Assembly (NCBI RefSeq): GCF_003112535.1
Contig: NZ_BEWA01000026.1
Coordinates: 1-64,000, forward strand
DNA from: Streptomyces rishiriensis
GTDB taxonomy: Bacteria; Actinomycetota; Actinomycetes; Streptomycetales; Streptomycetaceae
Length of the DNA: 64,000 nucleotides
Direction: 5' to 3'
Numbering within the stretch: the first letter of the stretch is position 1; the number at the start of each line of letters is the position of its first letter. Under the pieces are notes generated by a model, which was given only the letters and a program-made list of their open reading frames with translations, was not told where the DNA came from and made no database searches. Of the stretch, positions 27,088-35,479 are shown one piece after another. The position numbers and the translations under genes are program-made.

Positions 27088-27243
27088 GGGACACGGCCGC
27101 GAAGGCCGAGGCCGTCTCATCCGTTCGGCCCACCCCCGGGCACCCCTTCGCCCCCGTTCGCGCCATCGTCGTAGGAGCGGCTCCACGCGTTCGTGCGGCC
27201 GAGGCGGGACCGCGGCGGGACCGGAAGCGGGAGGGGGATCGAC

Positions 27244-28476
27244 GTGACGCACTCCACGGGGCGCGGCGGCGGACCTCTCGGGCCGGGGGCGGGGGCGTCC
27301 GCCGACGGGCGGGGGCTCGCGCGACGGCGCCGGCTGCGGTGGGCGCGGTACGGGGCGGGGGCCGTGGCCGTGATCGTCCTGGGGGCCGGGGTGGCCGGGT
27401 GGGCCCTCTACATGAAGCTCGACGGGAACATCACGCCCGACGACGCGGCCGCGGCGGAGCTCGCGCGGTACGCGAAGGACCGGCCGACGTCCTTGGTGAA
27501 GGACGCGCAGAACGTCCTGCTGATCGGGTCGGACTCGCGGTCGGGGGACGGCAACGAGGAGTACGGGCGCGACCTGGGGACCGAGCGGTCCGACACGACG
27601 ATCCTGCTGCATCTGGCGGCCGGGCGGCGCAGCGCCACCGCCGTCTCCCTGCCGCGGGACCTGATGGTGGACGTGCCGGGATGCCGCCGGCGGGACGGGA
27701 CGCGCACCGAGCCGATGTTCACGATGTTCAACTACGCCTTCCAGGCCGGGGGTTCGGCCTGCACGATCCGCACGGTGGAGAAGCTCACCGGGGTGCGGAT
27801 CGACCACCACGTCGTCGTCGACTTCAGCGGGTTCAAGGACATGGTCGACGCGGTGGACGGGGTCGAGGTCTGTCTGTCGGAGCCGATCAGCGACAAGGCC
27901 GCCCGGCTGCGGCTGCCGGCCGGGAGGGTCACGCTCGACGGGGAGCAGGCGCTCGGGTACGTACGCGCCCGCAAGTCCCTCGGCAACGGCAGCGACACCG
28001 GCCGGATGGACCGGCAGCAGCGATTCCTGGGGGCGCTCGTCAACAAGGTGCAGAGCAACGACGTCCTGCTGAACCCGGTGAAGCTGTATCCGGTGCTGGA
28101 CGCGGCAACGTCCTCCCTCACCACCGATCCCGACCTCGCGAGCCTGCGCGGTCTGTATGAACTCGTGCGCGGCCTGCGGAACATTCCCACCGAACATGTG
28201 CAATTCCTGACCGTTCCGCGGGAGTCGTACGTCTACAACGCCAATCGCGACCAACTGGTGGAGCCCGAGGCGGAGAAACTCTTCGAGCGGCTGCGGACGG
28301 ACACGCCGGTGGTGGTTTCCCGGGAACTTCCCACGACACCCGCCCCTTCGGAGTCGGGCGGCCACGGACCGTACCCGCCCGCGACGGCGAACGGCGCGGC
28401 TCGCGGGGCGGTTTCGCCCAGCCCGCCCGCACCCACGTTCCGCGGAAACACGGCCGCCGAGGACGTGTGCGGGTAA
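27244..28476 (+). CDS. LCP (LytR-CpsA-Psr) family glycopolymer ligase, paralogue 1
   Basis: LCP proteins are membrane-anchored phosphotransferases that attach wall polymers to peptidoglycan outside the cell. This 410-residue member has an Arg-rich cytoplasmic N-terminus and a transmembrane helix (about 36-57). Its LCP catalytic domain (about 90-330) includes NVLLIGSDSRSG, DTTILLHLAA, SLPRDLMVDVPGC and ALGYVRARKSLG. It lacks the C-terminal LytR_C domain of its neighbours and ends in a Pro/Ser tail. GTG at 27244 follows ggagggggatcg. It heads a run of three rightward LCP genes. Confidence 0.93.
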   Translation: MTHSTGRGGGPLGPGAGASADGRGLARRRRLRWARYGAGAVAVIVLGAGVAGWALYMKLDGNITPDDAAAAELARYAKDRPTSLVKDAQNVLLIGSDSRSGDGNEEYGRDLGTERSDTTILLHLAAGRRSATAVSLPRDLMVDVPGCRRRDGTRTEPMFTMFNYAFQAGGSACTIRTVEKLTGVRIDHHVVVDFSGFKDMVDAVDGVEVCLSEPISDKAARLRLPAGRVTLDGEQALGYVRARKSLGNGSDTGRMDRQQRFLGALVNKVQSNDVLLNPVKLYPVLDAATSSLTTDPDLASLRGLYELVRGLRNIPTEHVQFLTVPRESYVYNANRDQLVEPEAEKLFERLRTDTPVVVSRELPTTPAPSESGGHGPYPPATANGAARGAVSPSPPAPTFRGNTAAEDVCG

Positions 28477-28719
28477 AGCGCTTGCCAAGCCAAGCCCTTG
28501 CGCCGAACAGGAGTTCAAAGAAATAGGGCGAATTGCCCGGTTGTAGGGGCGTGGAATTTGTCACGGCCGTCGCTCGACGCCGAATCAGGCGGATAGTGTG
28601 AGCGATCCGGTGCACCCGGCCGCGAGGTCCTTCCTGGGGTCGCGCACCGAGTGACCGAGACCCGAGCGCCTTTGAGGGGGAAAGGCGCCGCGTGGCCCCG
28701 ACGGAGGATTCGGACAACC

Positions 28720-30504
28720 GTGGACGCGCAAGGCCGTGGGCGGGCGGAGAACATCGACCCCGCAGACCAGTGGGTGCTCAATCCGAACACCGGCGAATAC
28801 GAACTGCGACTGAGTACTTCCGCACCGCAGTCGCCGGTGCCCGGACCTCGTGGATCCGCCTCCGGCAGGACCGGCGGCGGGAGCGGGGGCCCGGCGCGCT
28901 CACGCGCCACCGAGCCGGAGCGGCAGTCGCCGCCGTCGTCGCCCGGGAAGGCGGTGCCGAGCGCCGACGTGCCCGGTCCGCGGCGACGCCGCGGCGCGCC
29001 GCCCGAGGAACCGCCGAACCGGCGCGGCCGGCGGCCGGTGAAGAAGAAGTCGCGGGCGAAGAAGATCCTGGTGTGGACCGGCGGGATCATGGCCTTCGTG
29101 ATCGTGGGCACGGCCGGCGCCGCCTACCTGTACATCGAGCACCTCAACGGCAACATCACGTCCGTCGCCGACGACGGCGCGAGCACCGGCGGGTTCAGCA
29201 AGGACAGGGCCATCAACCTGCTGGTGATCGGCACCGACAAGCGCACCGGCTCCGGCAACGAGGGCTACGGCGACTCCGGCAGCGTCGGCCACGCGGACAC
29301 CACGATCCTGCTGCACGTCTCCAAGGACCGCACGAACGCGACCGCGCTCAGCATTCCGCGCGACCTGATCGTCAACGTCCCGAACTGTGAGACCGAACAG
29401 GAGGACGGCACCACCAAGGTCATCAAGGGCTCGGACGGCGTCCGCTTCAACACCAGCCTCGGCCAGGACGGCCGTACGCCGTCCTGCACCGTGCGCACGG
29501 TCACCGCGCTGACCGGGATCAAGGCGGACAACTTCATGGTCGCCGACTTCAACGCGGTGAAGACGCTGACCAGCGCGGTGGGCGGGGTGGAGGTGTGCCT
29601 GGCCAAGGACATCGACGACGCCGACTCCCATCTGAAGCTGTCCAAGGGCACCCACCTCATCCAGGGCGAGCAGGCGCTCGCCTTCGTGCGCACCCGGCAC
29701 TCGGTCGGCTTCGGTGGCGACCTGAGCCGGATCCAGATCCAGCAGCAGTTCCTCAGCGCCCTGATGCGCAAGCTGAAGTCGAACGACACGCTCTCCAGCC
29801 CGTCCAAGATGATCAAGCTGGCGGAGGCGGGCACCAAGGCGCTGGCCGTCGACGCCCAGCTCGACAGCATCAACAAGCTGAAGGACCTGGGCCTGGAGCT
29901 GGGCAAGCTCGACATCAAGAACCTGACCTTCACCACCGTGCCGGTCGTCGACAACCCGGCCGAGAAGGTCAAGGCCACAGTCGTCCTCGACAAATCCTCG
30001 GCCCCCACCGTCTTCCAGATGATCAGGGACGACGTCTCCTTCACCGCGGTGAAGCAGCAGGCCGCGGCCTCGAAGGACGCGGCGGCCAAGGCGGCCGCGG
30101 CCCGGCTGAAGGGCCCGCAGTCCGCCGCCTCCGAGGTGCGGGTGCAGGTCATGAACGGCGGGGCGGCTCCCGGCAGCGCACAGGAGACTCTCAACTGGCT
30201 CCAGAACGACGAGGGCGTGACGAAGTCCGAGAACGCCGGCAACGCGCCCGCGGCGCTGGCGAAGACGACCCTCGAGTACGCGCCCGACCAGGCCGCCCAG
30301 GCGCGCAAGCTGGCCGCGGTCATGGGACTGCCCGGCACCGCGCTGAAGCCGGGCAGGAGTGTCGAGAACGCGCAGGGTCTGCCGACCATGACGCTGACGC
30401 TGGGCAAGGACTTCAAGGGCGCGGGCGTCTCGCTCACGGCGGCGACGAAGGTGCCCGACACGGTCCAGAAGTCCACGGCCGACAAGGTCAAGTGCGCCAA
30501 GTAG
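28720..30504 (+). CDS. LCP family protein with LytR_C domain, paralogue 2
   Basis: The 594-residue protein has a conserved cytoplasmic opening (IDPADQWVLNPNTGEYELRL), a basic Pro-rich linker, a transmembrane helix (about 116-137) and the LCP domain (about 160-420; NLLVIGTDKRTG, SIPRDLIVNVPNC, ALAFVRTRHSVG). A C-terminal LytR_C domain (about 470-585; VRVQVMNGGAAPG) follows. The N-terminal peptide recurs in other Streptomyces LCP proteins in my memory and may be a cytoplasmic docking segment. GTG at 28720 has an upstream ggagg about 12 bases away; an ATG-like start at 28651 is possible. Likely role: attachment of wall glycopolymers. Confidence 0.93.
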   Translation: MDAQGRGRAENIDPADQWVLNPNTGEYELRLSTSAPQSPVPGPRGSASGRTGGGSGGPARSRATEPERQSPPSSPGKAVPSADVPGPRRRRGAPPEEPPNRRGRRPVKKKSRAKKILVWTGGIMAFVIVGTAGAAYLYIEHLNGNITSVADDGASTGGFSKDRAINLLVIGTDKRTGSGNEGYGDSGSVGHADTTILLHVSKDRTNATALSIPRDLIVNVPNCETEQEDGTTKVIKGSDGVRFNTSLGQDGRTPSCTVRTVTALTGIKADNFMVADFNAVKTLTSAVGGVEVCLAKDIDDADSHLKLSKGTHLIQGEQALAFVRTRHSVGFGGDLSRIQIQQQFLSALMRKLKSNDTLSSPSKMIKLAEAGTKALAVDAQLDSINKLKDLGLELGKLDIKNLTFTTVPVVDNPAEKVKATVVLDKSSAPTVFQMIRDDVSFTAVKQQAAASKDAAAKAAAARLKGPQSAASEVRVQVMNGGAAPGSAQETLNWLQNDEGVTKSENAGNAPAALAKTTLEYAPDQAAQARKLAAVMGLPGTALKPGRSVENAQGLPTMTLTLGKDFKGAGVSLTAATKVPDTVQKSTADKVKCAK

Positions 30505-30513
30505 GTAACCCTT

Positions 30514-30553
30514 CGGGCCCGTCGAGCGTCTGACTGGACGCGGGGCGGGCCCG
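30514..30553 (+). terminator. Hairpin between LCP paralogues 2 and 3
   Basis: Stem of cgggcccg (30514-30521 with 30546-30553), a small internal loop, then gcgtc (30526-30530 with 30537-30541). It begins ten bases after the paralogue 2 stop and suggests paralogue 3 has its own promoter or depends on readthrough. Confidence 0.65.
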
Positions 30554-30584
30554 TGTCAGGCGCACGGCGGGGAGGGGCAGGGGA

Positions 30585-32249
30585 ATGGCGGGGAGCAGCG
30601 GGGTGCGGGGGGAGGTTTCCGCGGCCGGGGACACGACGTCTTCGGCCGAGCGGGAACAGCGCGACGAGACCGCGTCCGACGGAGACGGCAGACGCGGCGG
30701 CGGACGCCAGAACGGCCAGGGCGGCAAGAACGGCCCGGGAGGCCGGGAGACCGACCGCCGACGCCGAGGTCGACGCGCGTTGCGCTGGTCGGCGACCGTG
30801 CTGGCGGTGGTGATACTCGGGGGCGCGGGGGCCGGATACCTCTACTACGAGCACCTCAACGCGAACATCAGGCACGACGACCTGAACATCGGCGACGCCA
30901 AGGACCGGGCGGCCGGCACCAAGGCCAACTCGGACGGCCAGACGGCGCTGAACATCCTGCTGATCGGCTCGGACGCCCGCGACACCGCGGCCAACCAGAA
31001 GCTGGGCGGCGCCAAGTACGACTTCGGCGGTCCTCCGCTCGCGGACGTCCAGATGCTGCTGCACGTCTCGGCGGACCGCAGCAACATGTCGGTGGTGAGC
31101 ATGCCGCGCGACACGCTGCTGGACATTCCCAAGTGCACCGACCCCGACGACGGCACGACCTACCCGGCGCTGCACGGCGGGATGACGAACGCCTCGCTCA
31201 GCCGCGGCGGCCCGGGCTGCACGGTGGCCACCTGGGAGAAGCTCACCGACATCCACATCGACCACTTCATGATGATCGACTTCGCCGGTGTCGTCTCCAT
31301 GGCGGACGCGATAGGCGGCGTCCCGGTCTGTGTGGACGCCAACGTCTACTCGCACACCAGCACCGGCAAGGGCTCCGGCCTGAAACTGGAGAAGGGCACG
31401 CACTCCGTCAAGGGCGAGCAGGCCCTGCAGTGGCTGCGCACCCGTTACGGCTTCGAGGACGACACCGACCTCGCCCGCGCCAAGGCGCAGCACATGTACA
31501 TGAACTCGATGGTCCGTGAGCTGCGCGCCAGCGCCAAGCTGACCAACCCCAACAAGCTGCGCAAGCTCGCCGAGGCGGCCACGAAGGCGATCACCGTCGA
31601 CGACGGCCTGGACACCATCAGCAAGATGTACGACCTGGCGGGCGAGCTGCAGAAGGTGCCCACCGACCGCATCACGATGACGACGATGCCCAACCGGTAC
31701 CAGGGCGAACGAGTGGTGCCCACGGACGACGCCGGGCAGCTGTTCCGTCTCGTGCGCGAGGACATCGCCCTGGACGGCAAGGACGCCCGCAAGGCCGCCG
31801 CCGCTCCCTCGCCGACGGCGGTCGCCGACCCGGCGGCCGCGAGCGACAGGATCGCGGTGCAGGTCCACAACGGCACGTCCACGAGCGCGCAGGGCGCGGT
31901 GCGCGGACGGGCCACGGCGGTGACGCAGGCGCTGGCCGCCAAGGGCTTCACCGAGGCCGTCGCGGACACCTCGGCCGCCACGGCCGTGGCGAAGACGGTG
32001 GTCAGCTACCCGAGCGACGACCTGCAGGGCGACGCCCTGGCGGTCGCCAAGGCCCTCGGCGTCCCGGCGGGCCAGGTGAAGAAGTCCACCGGGGTCTCCG
32101 GCGTCACGGTCGTCGTGGGAGCGGACTGGCGGTCGGGGACGACGTACACGGCGCCGGTGAAGAACGACAGGACGCCCGACACGGCCGGCGCCATCAACGC
32201 CTCCGACACCAGCCAGTGCATGCACGTGGACCCGAACTACGTCTGGTAG
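30585..32249 (+). CDS. LCP family protein with LytR_C domain, paralogue 3
   Basis: The 554-residue protein has a Gly/Arg/Asp-rich cytoplasmic start, a transmembrane helix (about 67-88), an LCP domain (about 110-370) and a LytR_C domain (about 420-530; IAVQVHNGTSTS). LCP motifs include NILLIGSDARDT, VSMPRDTLLDIPKC and ALQWLRTRYGFEDD. The third of these departs from the usual VR(T/S)RH by having Tyr instead of His. It is separated from paralogue 2 by only 80 bases. Domain order is the same as in paralogue 2, so the two probably arose by duplication. Confidence 0.93.
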   Translation: MAGSSGVRGEVSAAGDTTSSAEREQRDETASDGDGRRGGGRQNGQGGKNGPGGRETDRRRRGRRALRWSATVLAVVILGGAGAGYLYYEHLNANIRHDDLNIGDAKDRAAGTKANSDGQTALNILLIGSDARDTAANQKLGGAKYDFGGPPLADVQMLLHVSADRSNMSVVSMPRDTLLDIPKCTDPDDGTTYPALHGGMTNASLSRGGPGCTVATWEKLTDIHIDHFMMIDFAGVVSMADAIGGVPVCVDANVYSHTSTGKGSGLKLEKGTHSVKGEQALQWLRTRYGFEDDTDLARAKAQHMYMNSMVRELRASAKLTNPNKLRKLAEAATKAITVDDGLDTISKMYDLAGELQKVPTDRITMTTMPNRYQGERVVPTDDAGQLFRLVREDIALDGKDARKAAAAPSPTAVADPAAASDRIAVQVHNGTSTSAQGAVRGRATAVTQALAAKGFTEAVADTSAATAVAKTVVSYPSDDLQGDALAVAKALGVPAGQVKKSTGVSGVTVVVGADWRSGTTYTAPVKNDRTPDTAGAINASDTSQCMHVDPNYVW

Positions 32250-32276
32250 TCCGGGTCCTGCGGGGTCCCGCGGTGG

Positions 32277-33308
32277 TCAGCGCGCGTCGCTGAGGACCGC
32301 GGGCCGCCGTGACGCGATGACCTTCCTGGCCAGTGCCCTGGGACTGGTCAGGAAGCCGAACCCCCACGACATGTGCATGGTGGCGAGGGCCACGGGGATC
32401 TGGAGCCGTGCCTTCGGCGACAGCCCCTTGCCGGCCGGCAGCGAGCCGGCGACGATCGCCGCGAGGTAGCCGGCGGGAATCACGAAACCCAGCGGGGTGA
32501 GCACGGCGCCCACCACGATGCCGGCGGCTATCGCGCACACCGCGGTGGGCGGCGCGAGGTAGCGCAGGTTGATGGAGCCCTCGTGGTAGCGGGCGACGAC
32601 GTGCCGCCAACGGCCGTAGTCCTTGTACTGCTTGGCGAGCGCCCTGACGCTGGGGCGGGGCCGGTAGGACACCTTCAGCTCGGGCGAGAACCAGATCAGC
32701 CCGCCGGCCTCCCTGATCCGGAAGTTCAGCTCCCAGTCCTGGGCGCGGATGAACTCCTCGTTGTAGCCGCCCTGTTGCTCCAGAGCGGCCCGTCGGAAGA
32801 CGCCGAGGTACACGGTCTCGGCCGGGCCGGCCTGACCTCCCGTGTGGAAGGCGGCGTTGCCGACCCCGATCTTCGAGGTCATGGCCGCGGCGACCGCGTG
32901 CTCCCAGTCGTTCTCGCCCTCGGCGTGCATGATGCCGCCGACGTTCTGCGCGCCGGTCTCCTCCAGGAGCCGCACGGCGGTGGCGATGTAGTTCGGCGAG
33001 AGCATGCCGTGCCCGTCGACGCGGACGACGATCGGATGGCGCGAGGCCTTGATCGCGGCGTTGAGCGCGGCGGGCGTACGCCCGGTGGGATTGGGGACCG
33101 TGTGCACGCGGGGGTCTTCGGCTACGAGCTGGGCCGCGATCTCGTCCGTACGGTCCCTGGACGGACCGATGGCGATCACGACCTCCATCTCGCCGGCGTA
33201 CTCCTGCGCGAGGATCGCTTGGACGGCTCCGCGCAGATGCCGCTCCTCGTCGAGGACGGGCATGATGACGGACACTGCGGGGAGCTGCACGTCGGGCTTG
33301 GCGTTCAT
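32277..33308 (-). CDS. Glycosyltransferase family 2, ExoA-like
   Basis: The 343-residue enzyme has a GT2 domain (about 10-230; VSVIMPVLDEERHLRGAV, VVRVDGHGMLSPNYI with the acidic DGH site, and the AQDWELNFRIREAGG acceptor segment). Two membrane segments follow at about 255-295. It resembles ExoA of succinoglycan synthesis, which adds glucose to a lipid-linked chain. Set among LCP genes, it could extend a lipid-linked wall polymer that the LCP proteins then transfer. It converges with paralogue 3 and is divergent from paralogue 4. Confidence 0.88.
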   Translation of the reverse strand: MNAKPDVQLPAVSVIMPVLDEERHLRGAVQAILAQEYAGEMEVVIAIGPSRDRTDEIAAQLVAEDPRVHTVPNPTGRTPAALNAAIKASRHPIVVRVDGHGMLSPNYIATAVRLLEETGAQNVGGIMHAEGENDWEHAVAAAMTSKIGVGNAAFHTGGQAGPAETVYLGVFRRAALEQQGGYNEEFIRAQDWELNFRIREAGGLIWFSPELKVSYRPRPSVRALAKQYKDYGRWRHVVARYHEGSINLRYLAPPTAVCAIAAGIVVGAVLTPLGFVIPAGYLAAIVAGSLPAGKGLSPKARLQIPVALATMHMSWGFGFLTSPRALARKVIASRRPAVLSDAR

Positions 33309-33440
33309 AGAGGGCTCACGTTACCGCGAACGGGGGACACGGCCCGCCCCGCCGGGTGCGCTGCACCGGTCGGCAGATCGTATGGGCCTATGTTCCAACG
33401 GCCACCACCGCCCTACGGCCGCCGCCCGGAGGTGCCCCGT

Positions 33441-34913
33441 ATGCCCATCACGCCGTCCCGGTTCCCGCGCCGCCCCCGCCCGCGGCGCGGTGTGCCGCGT
33501 CCCCCCGCCCGACGCAGGCGCCCGCGCTGGGCCGTGCGGGCGGCGACCACGCTGTCGGTGGTGCTCCTCGCGGCCGCCGGCATCGGCCACTCGGTGATCA
33601 GCAGCCTCGACGCGGGCATCGCCCGGGTGGACCCCTTCAAGGACATGAAGAACCGTCCGCGGGCCGGTCACGGCATGAACGTCCTGCTGGTCGGCACCGA
33701 CGGCCGCGACCGGATCACACCGGCGGAGCGCCGTCGCTACCGTCTGGGCGGGGCTCCCTGCCACTGCACCGACACGATCATGATCGTGCACATCTCGGAG
33801 GACCGGGAGCGGGCCAGCGTGGTCAGTCTCCCGCGCGACTCGTACGCGCTGACGCCCCCGCACACCGACCAGGTGACCGGCAGGGAGCACCGCGGTCACC
33901 CGATCAGGCTCAACGCGGCGTACGCCGAGGGCGGTCCGCAGCTCACCGTCCGCACGGTCGAGAACATGACGCACGTGAAGATCGACCACTACCTGGAGGT
34001 CGACTTCACCAGCTTCATGAAGACGGTGGACGTCCTCGGCGGCGTCCGGATCTGCACCGCGGTGCCCCTGAAGGACGCGTACACGGGCCTGGACCTGGCA
34101 CCGGGCCGGCACACGCTCCAGGGCGGCGAGGCGCTGCAGTACGTGCGCTCCCGGCACGCGGACGTCTCCTCCGACCTGGGCAGGATGAAGCGCCAACAGC
34201 GCTTCCTGGCGGCCCTGGTGGAGCGGGCGACCTCCTCCGGGGTCCTGCTGAACCCGCTGCGCTTCCGGGATGTGACCCGGGCGGTGCTCGGCTCGGTGCG
34301 GGCGGACCGGGACTTCGGCGCCGACGAGCTGCTCGACCTCGGGCGGGCGATGCGCTCCTTCTCCCCCGCCTCCTCCGAGTTCGTCACCGTTCCCATCAGC
34401 CGGATGGGATACCTGGTGAAGGGGATCGGCTCGACGCTGAAGTGGGATCCGGTGAAGTCCGCGCGCCTGTTCGCGTCCCTGCGCGACGACGAGCCCCTCT
34501 CGGCGACGGCCCGGGCGATCAGCCGCCGGGGTGCGCTGGTGCCGGTGGCGCCGCAGCAGATCCGGGTGCAGGTCGAGAACGGCACCCGCACGCCGGGACT
34601 CGGCCGGCGGGTGGACGCGGCGCTGGCGGCGATGGGCTTCCGCACCACCCGGCAGCCGGTCGCCGCGGGCGGCCCCGTCGCGCGGCGCACGGTCGTCGCC
34701 TACGACCCCCGCTGGGACCGCTCCGCGAAGTCCCTCGCGACCGCCCTGCCGGGCAGTGAGCTGCGTGCCGTCAGGGGGCTCGGGCCGACCCTGAGGGTGA
34801 TCGCGGGCGCGGACTTCCGGCAGGTGCGCCGGGTGCGGGCGGCGGATGCGGACCAGGGCGAGTTCGGGGTCGTCCGGGGCGACGAGGTGGGGTGTCCCCA
34901 GGAGACCCCGTGA
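33441..34913 (+). CDS. LCP family protein with LytR_C domain, paralogue 4
   Basis: The 490-residue protein has an extremely basic N-terminus (many Arg-Pro), a transmembrane helix (about 32-52), an LCP domain (about 70-330) and a LytR_C domain (about 370-465; IRVQVENGTRTPG). LCP motifs include NVLLVGTDGRDRI, SLPRDSYALTPP and ALQYVRSRHAD. Its LCP core contains a CHC sequence (GAPCHCTD) not seen in the others. ATG 33441 is chosen because ggagg lies eight bases before it; ATG 33390 is an in-frame alternative. Divergent from the ExoA-like gene. Confidence 0.9.
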   Translation: MPITPSRFPRRPRPRRGVPRPPARRRRPRWAVRAATTLSVVLLAAAGIGHSVISSLDAGIARVDPFKDMKNRPRAGHGMNVLLVGTDGRDRITPAERRRYRLGGAPCHCTDTIMIVHISEDRERASVVSLPRDSYALTPPHTDQVTGREHRGHPIRLNAAYAEGGPQLTVRTVENMTHVKIDHYLEVDFTSFMKTVDVLGGVRICTAVPLKDAYTGLDLAPGRHTLQGGEALQYVRSRHADVSSDLGRMKRQQRFLAALVERATSSGVLLNPLRFRDVTRAVLGSVRADRDFGADELLDLGRAMRSFSPASSEFVTVPISRMGYLVKGIGSTLKWDPVKSARLFASLRDDEPLSATARAISRRGALVPVAPQQIRVQVENGTRTPGLGRRVDAALAAMGFRTTRQPVAAGGPVARRTVVAYDPRWDRSAKSLATALPGSELRAVRGLGPTLRVIAGADFRQVRRVRAADADQGEFGVVRGDEVGCPQETP

Positions 34914-35051
34914 GGGGCGCTCGTGAGGGGCGCGGCGTGCGGGAGACCGCTCTGATGGCGCGGGACGGCCGGGGGGCGTAGGACGGGAGACAGGGGGCGG
35001 GCGCCGGGAGCCACCCGGCCTCCTCGCCCCCCCGTGACCTCAGGAGGAGCC

Positions 35052-35414
35052 ATGACCCAGCCCGGAACGATGACCCCGATGAGCCGGCAGATGCAGGACT
35101 GCGTCGAGGCGTGCATGTCCTGCCACAGCATGTGCGAGGAGACCATGAGCTCCTGCCTGCAGATGGGCGGCCAGGCCCAGATGCAGATCATGCGCGCGCT
35201 CATGGACTGCTCCGAGACGACCCGCATGTGCGCCGACATGATGATGCGGCGCTCGCCCATGTCGGCCGAGATGTGCGCCCTGTGCGCCAAGGCATGCGAC
35301 ATGTGCGCCGAGGCGTGTACGGCCATGCCGGACGATCCCCAGATGATGCGCTGCGCCGAGTCCTGTCGCCGCTGCGCCGAGATGTGCCGGACGATGGCGG
35401 GCGCCACCATGTGA
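35052..35414 (+). CDS. Four-helix-bundle copper-binding protein (Csp-like)
   Basis: The 120-residue protein contains 16 Cys and about 24 Met. The Cys are spaced CxxxC, CxxC and CxxxxxC along predicted helices (DCVEACMSCHSMCEETMSSC; CALCAKACDMCAEAC; CAESCRRCAEMC). This is the pattern of copper storage proteins whose four-helix bundle is lined by Cys thiolates holding many Cu(I). There is no signal peptide, so it resembles cytosolic Csp3 types. ATG 35052 follows an ideal AGGAGG. A terminator separates it from the convergent LCP gene. It probably buffers or stores copper. Confidence 0.9.
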   Translation: MTQPGTMTPMSRQMQDCVEACMSCHSMCEETMSSCLQMGGQAQMQIMRALMDCSETTRMCADMMMRRSPMSAEMCALCAKACDMCAEACTAMPDDPQMMRCAESCRRCAEMCRTMAGATM

Positions 35415-35430
35415 CGCGTCGCCGGGACGC

Positions 35431-35463
35431 GTTCGGGGGCGCCCCTGAGGGACGCCCCCGAAC
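35431..35463. terminator. Bidirectional terminator between csp-like and LCP paralogue 5 genes
   Basis: A perfect 11-bp stem (gttcgggggcg at 35431-35441 with 35453-35463) and 11-base loop stand between two convergent genes, 16 bases from each stop. Confidence 0.8.
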
Positions 35464-35479
35464 TCGACCCGCGCCGGCC

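Noticed and set aside
26108..27166. Upstream extension of the amidase frame
   Set aside because: It overlaps the whole divergent TIGR03089 gene and would place the signal peptide hundreds of residues inside the protein.
29265..32225. 986-codon reverse ORF across two LCP genes
   Set aside because: Opposite-strand shadow of two well-supported LCP genes; no ribosome site or domain.
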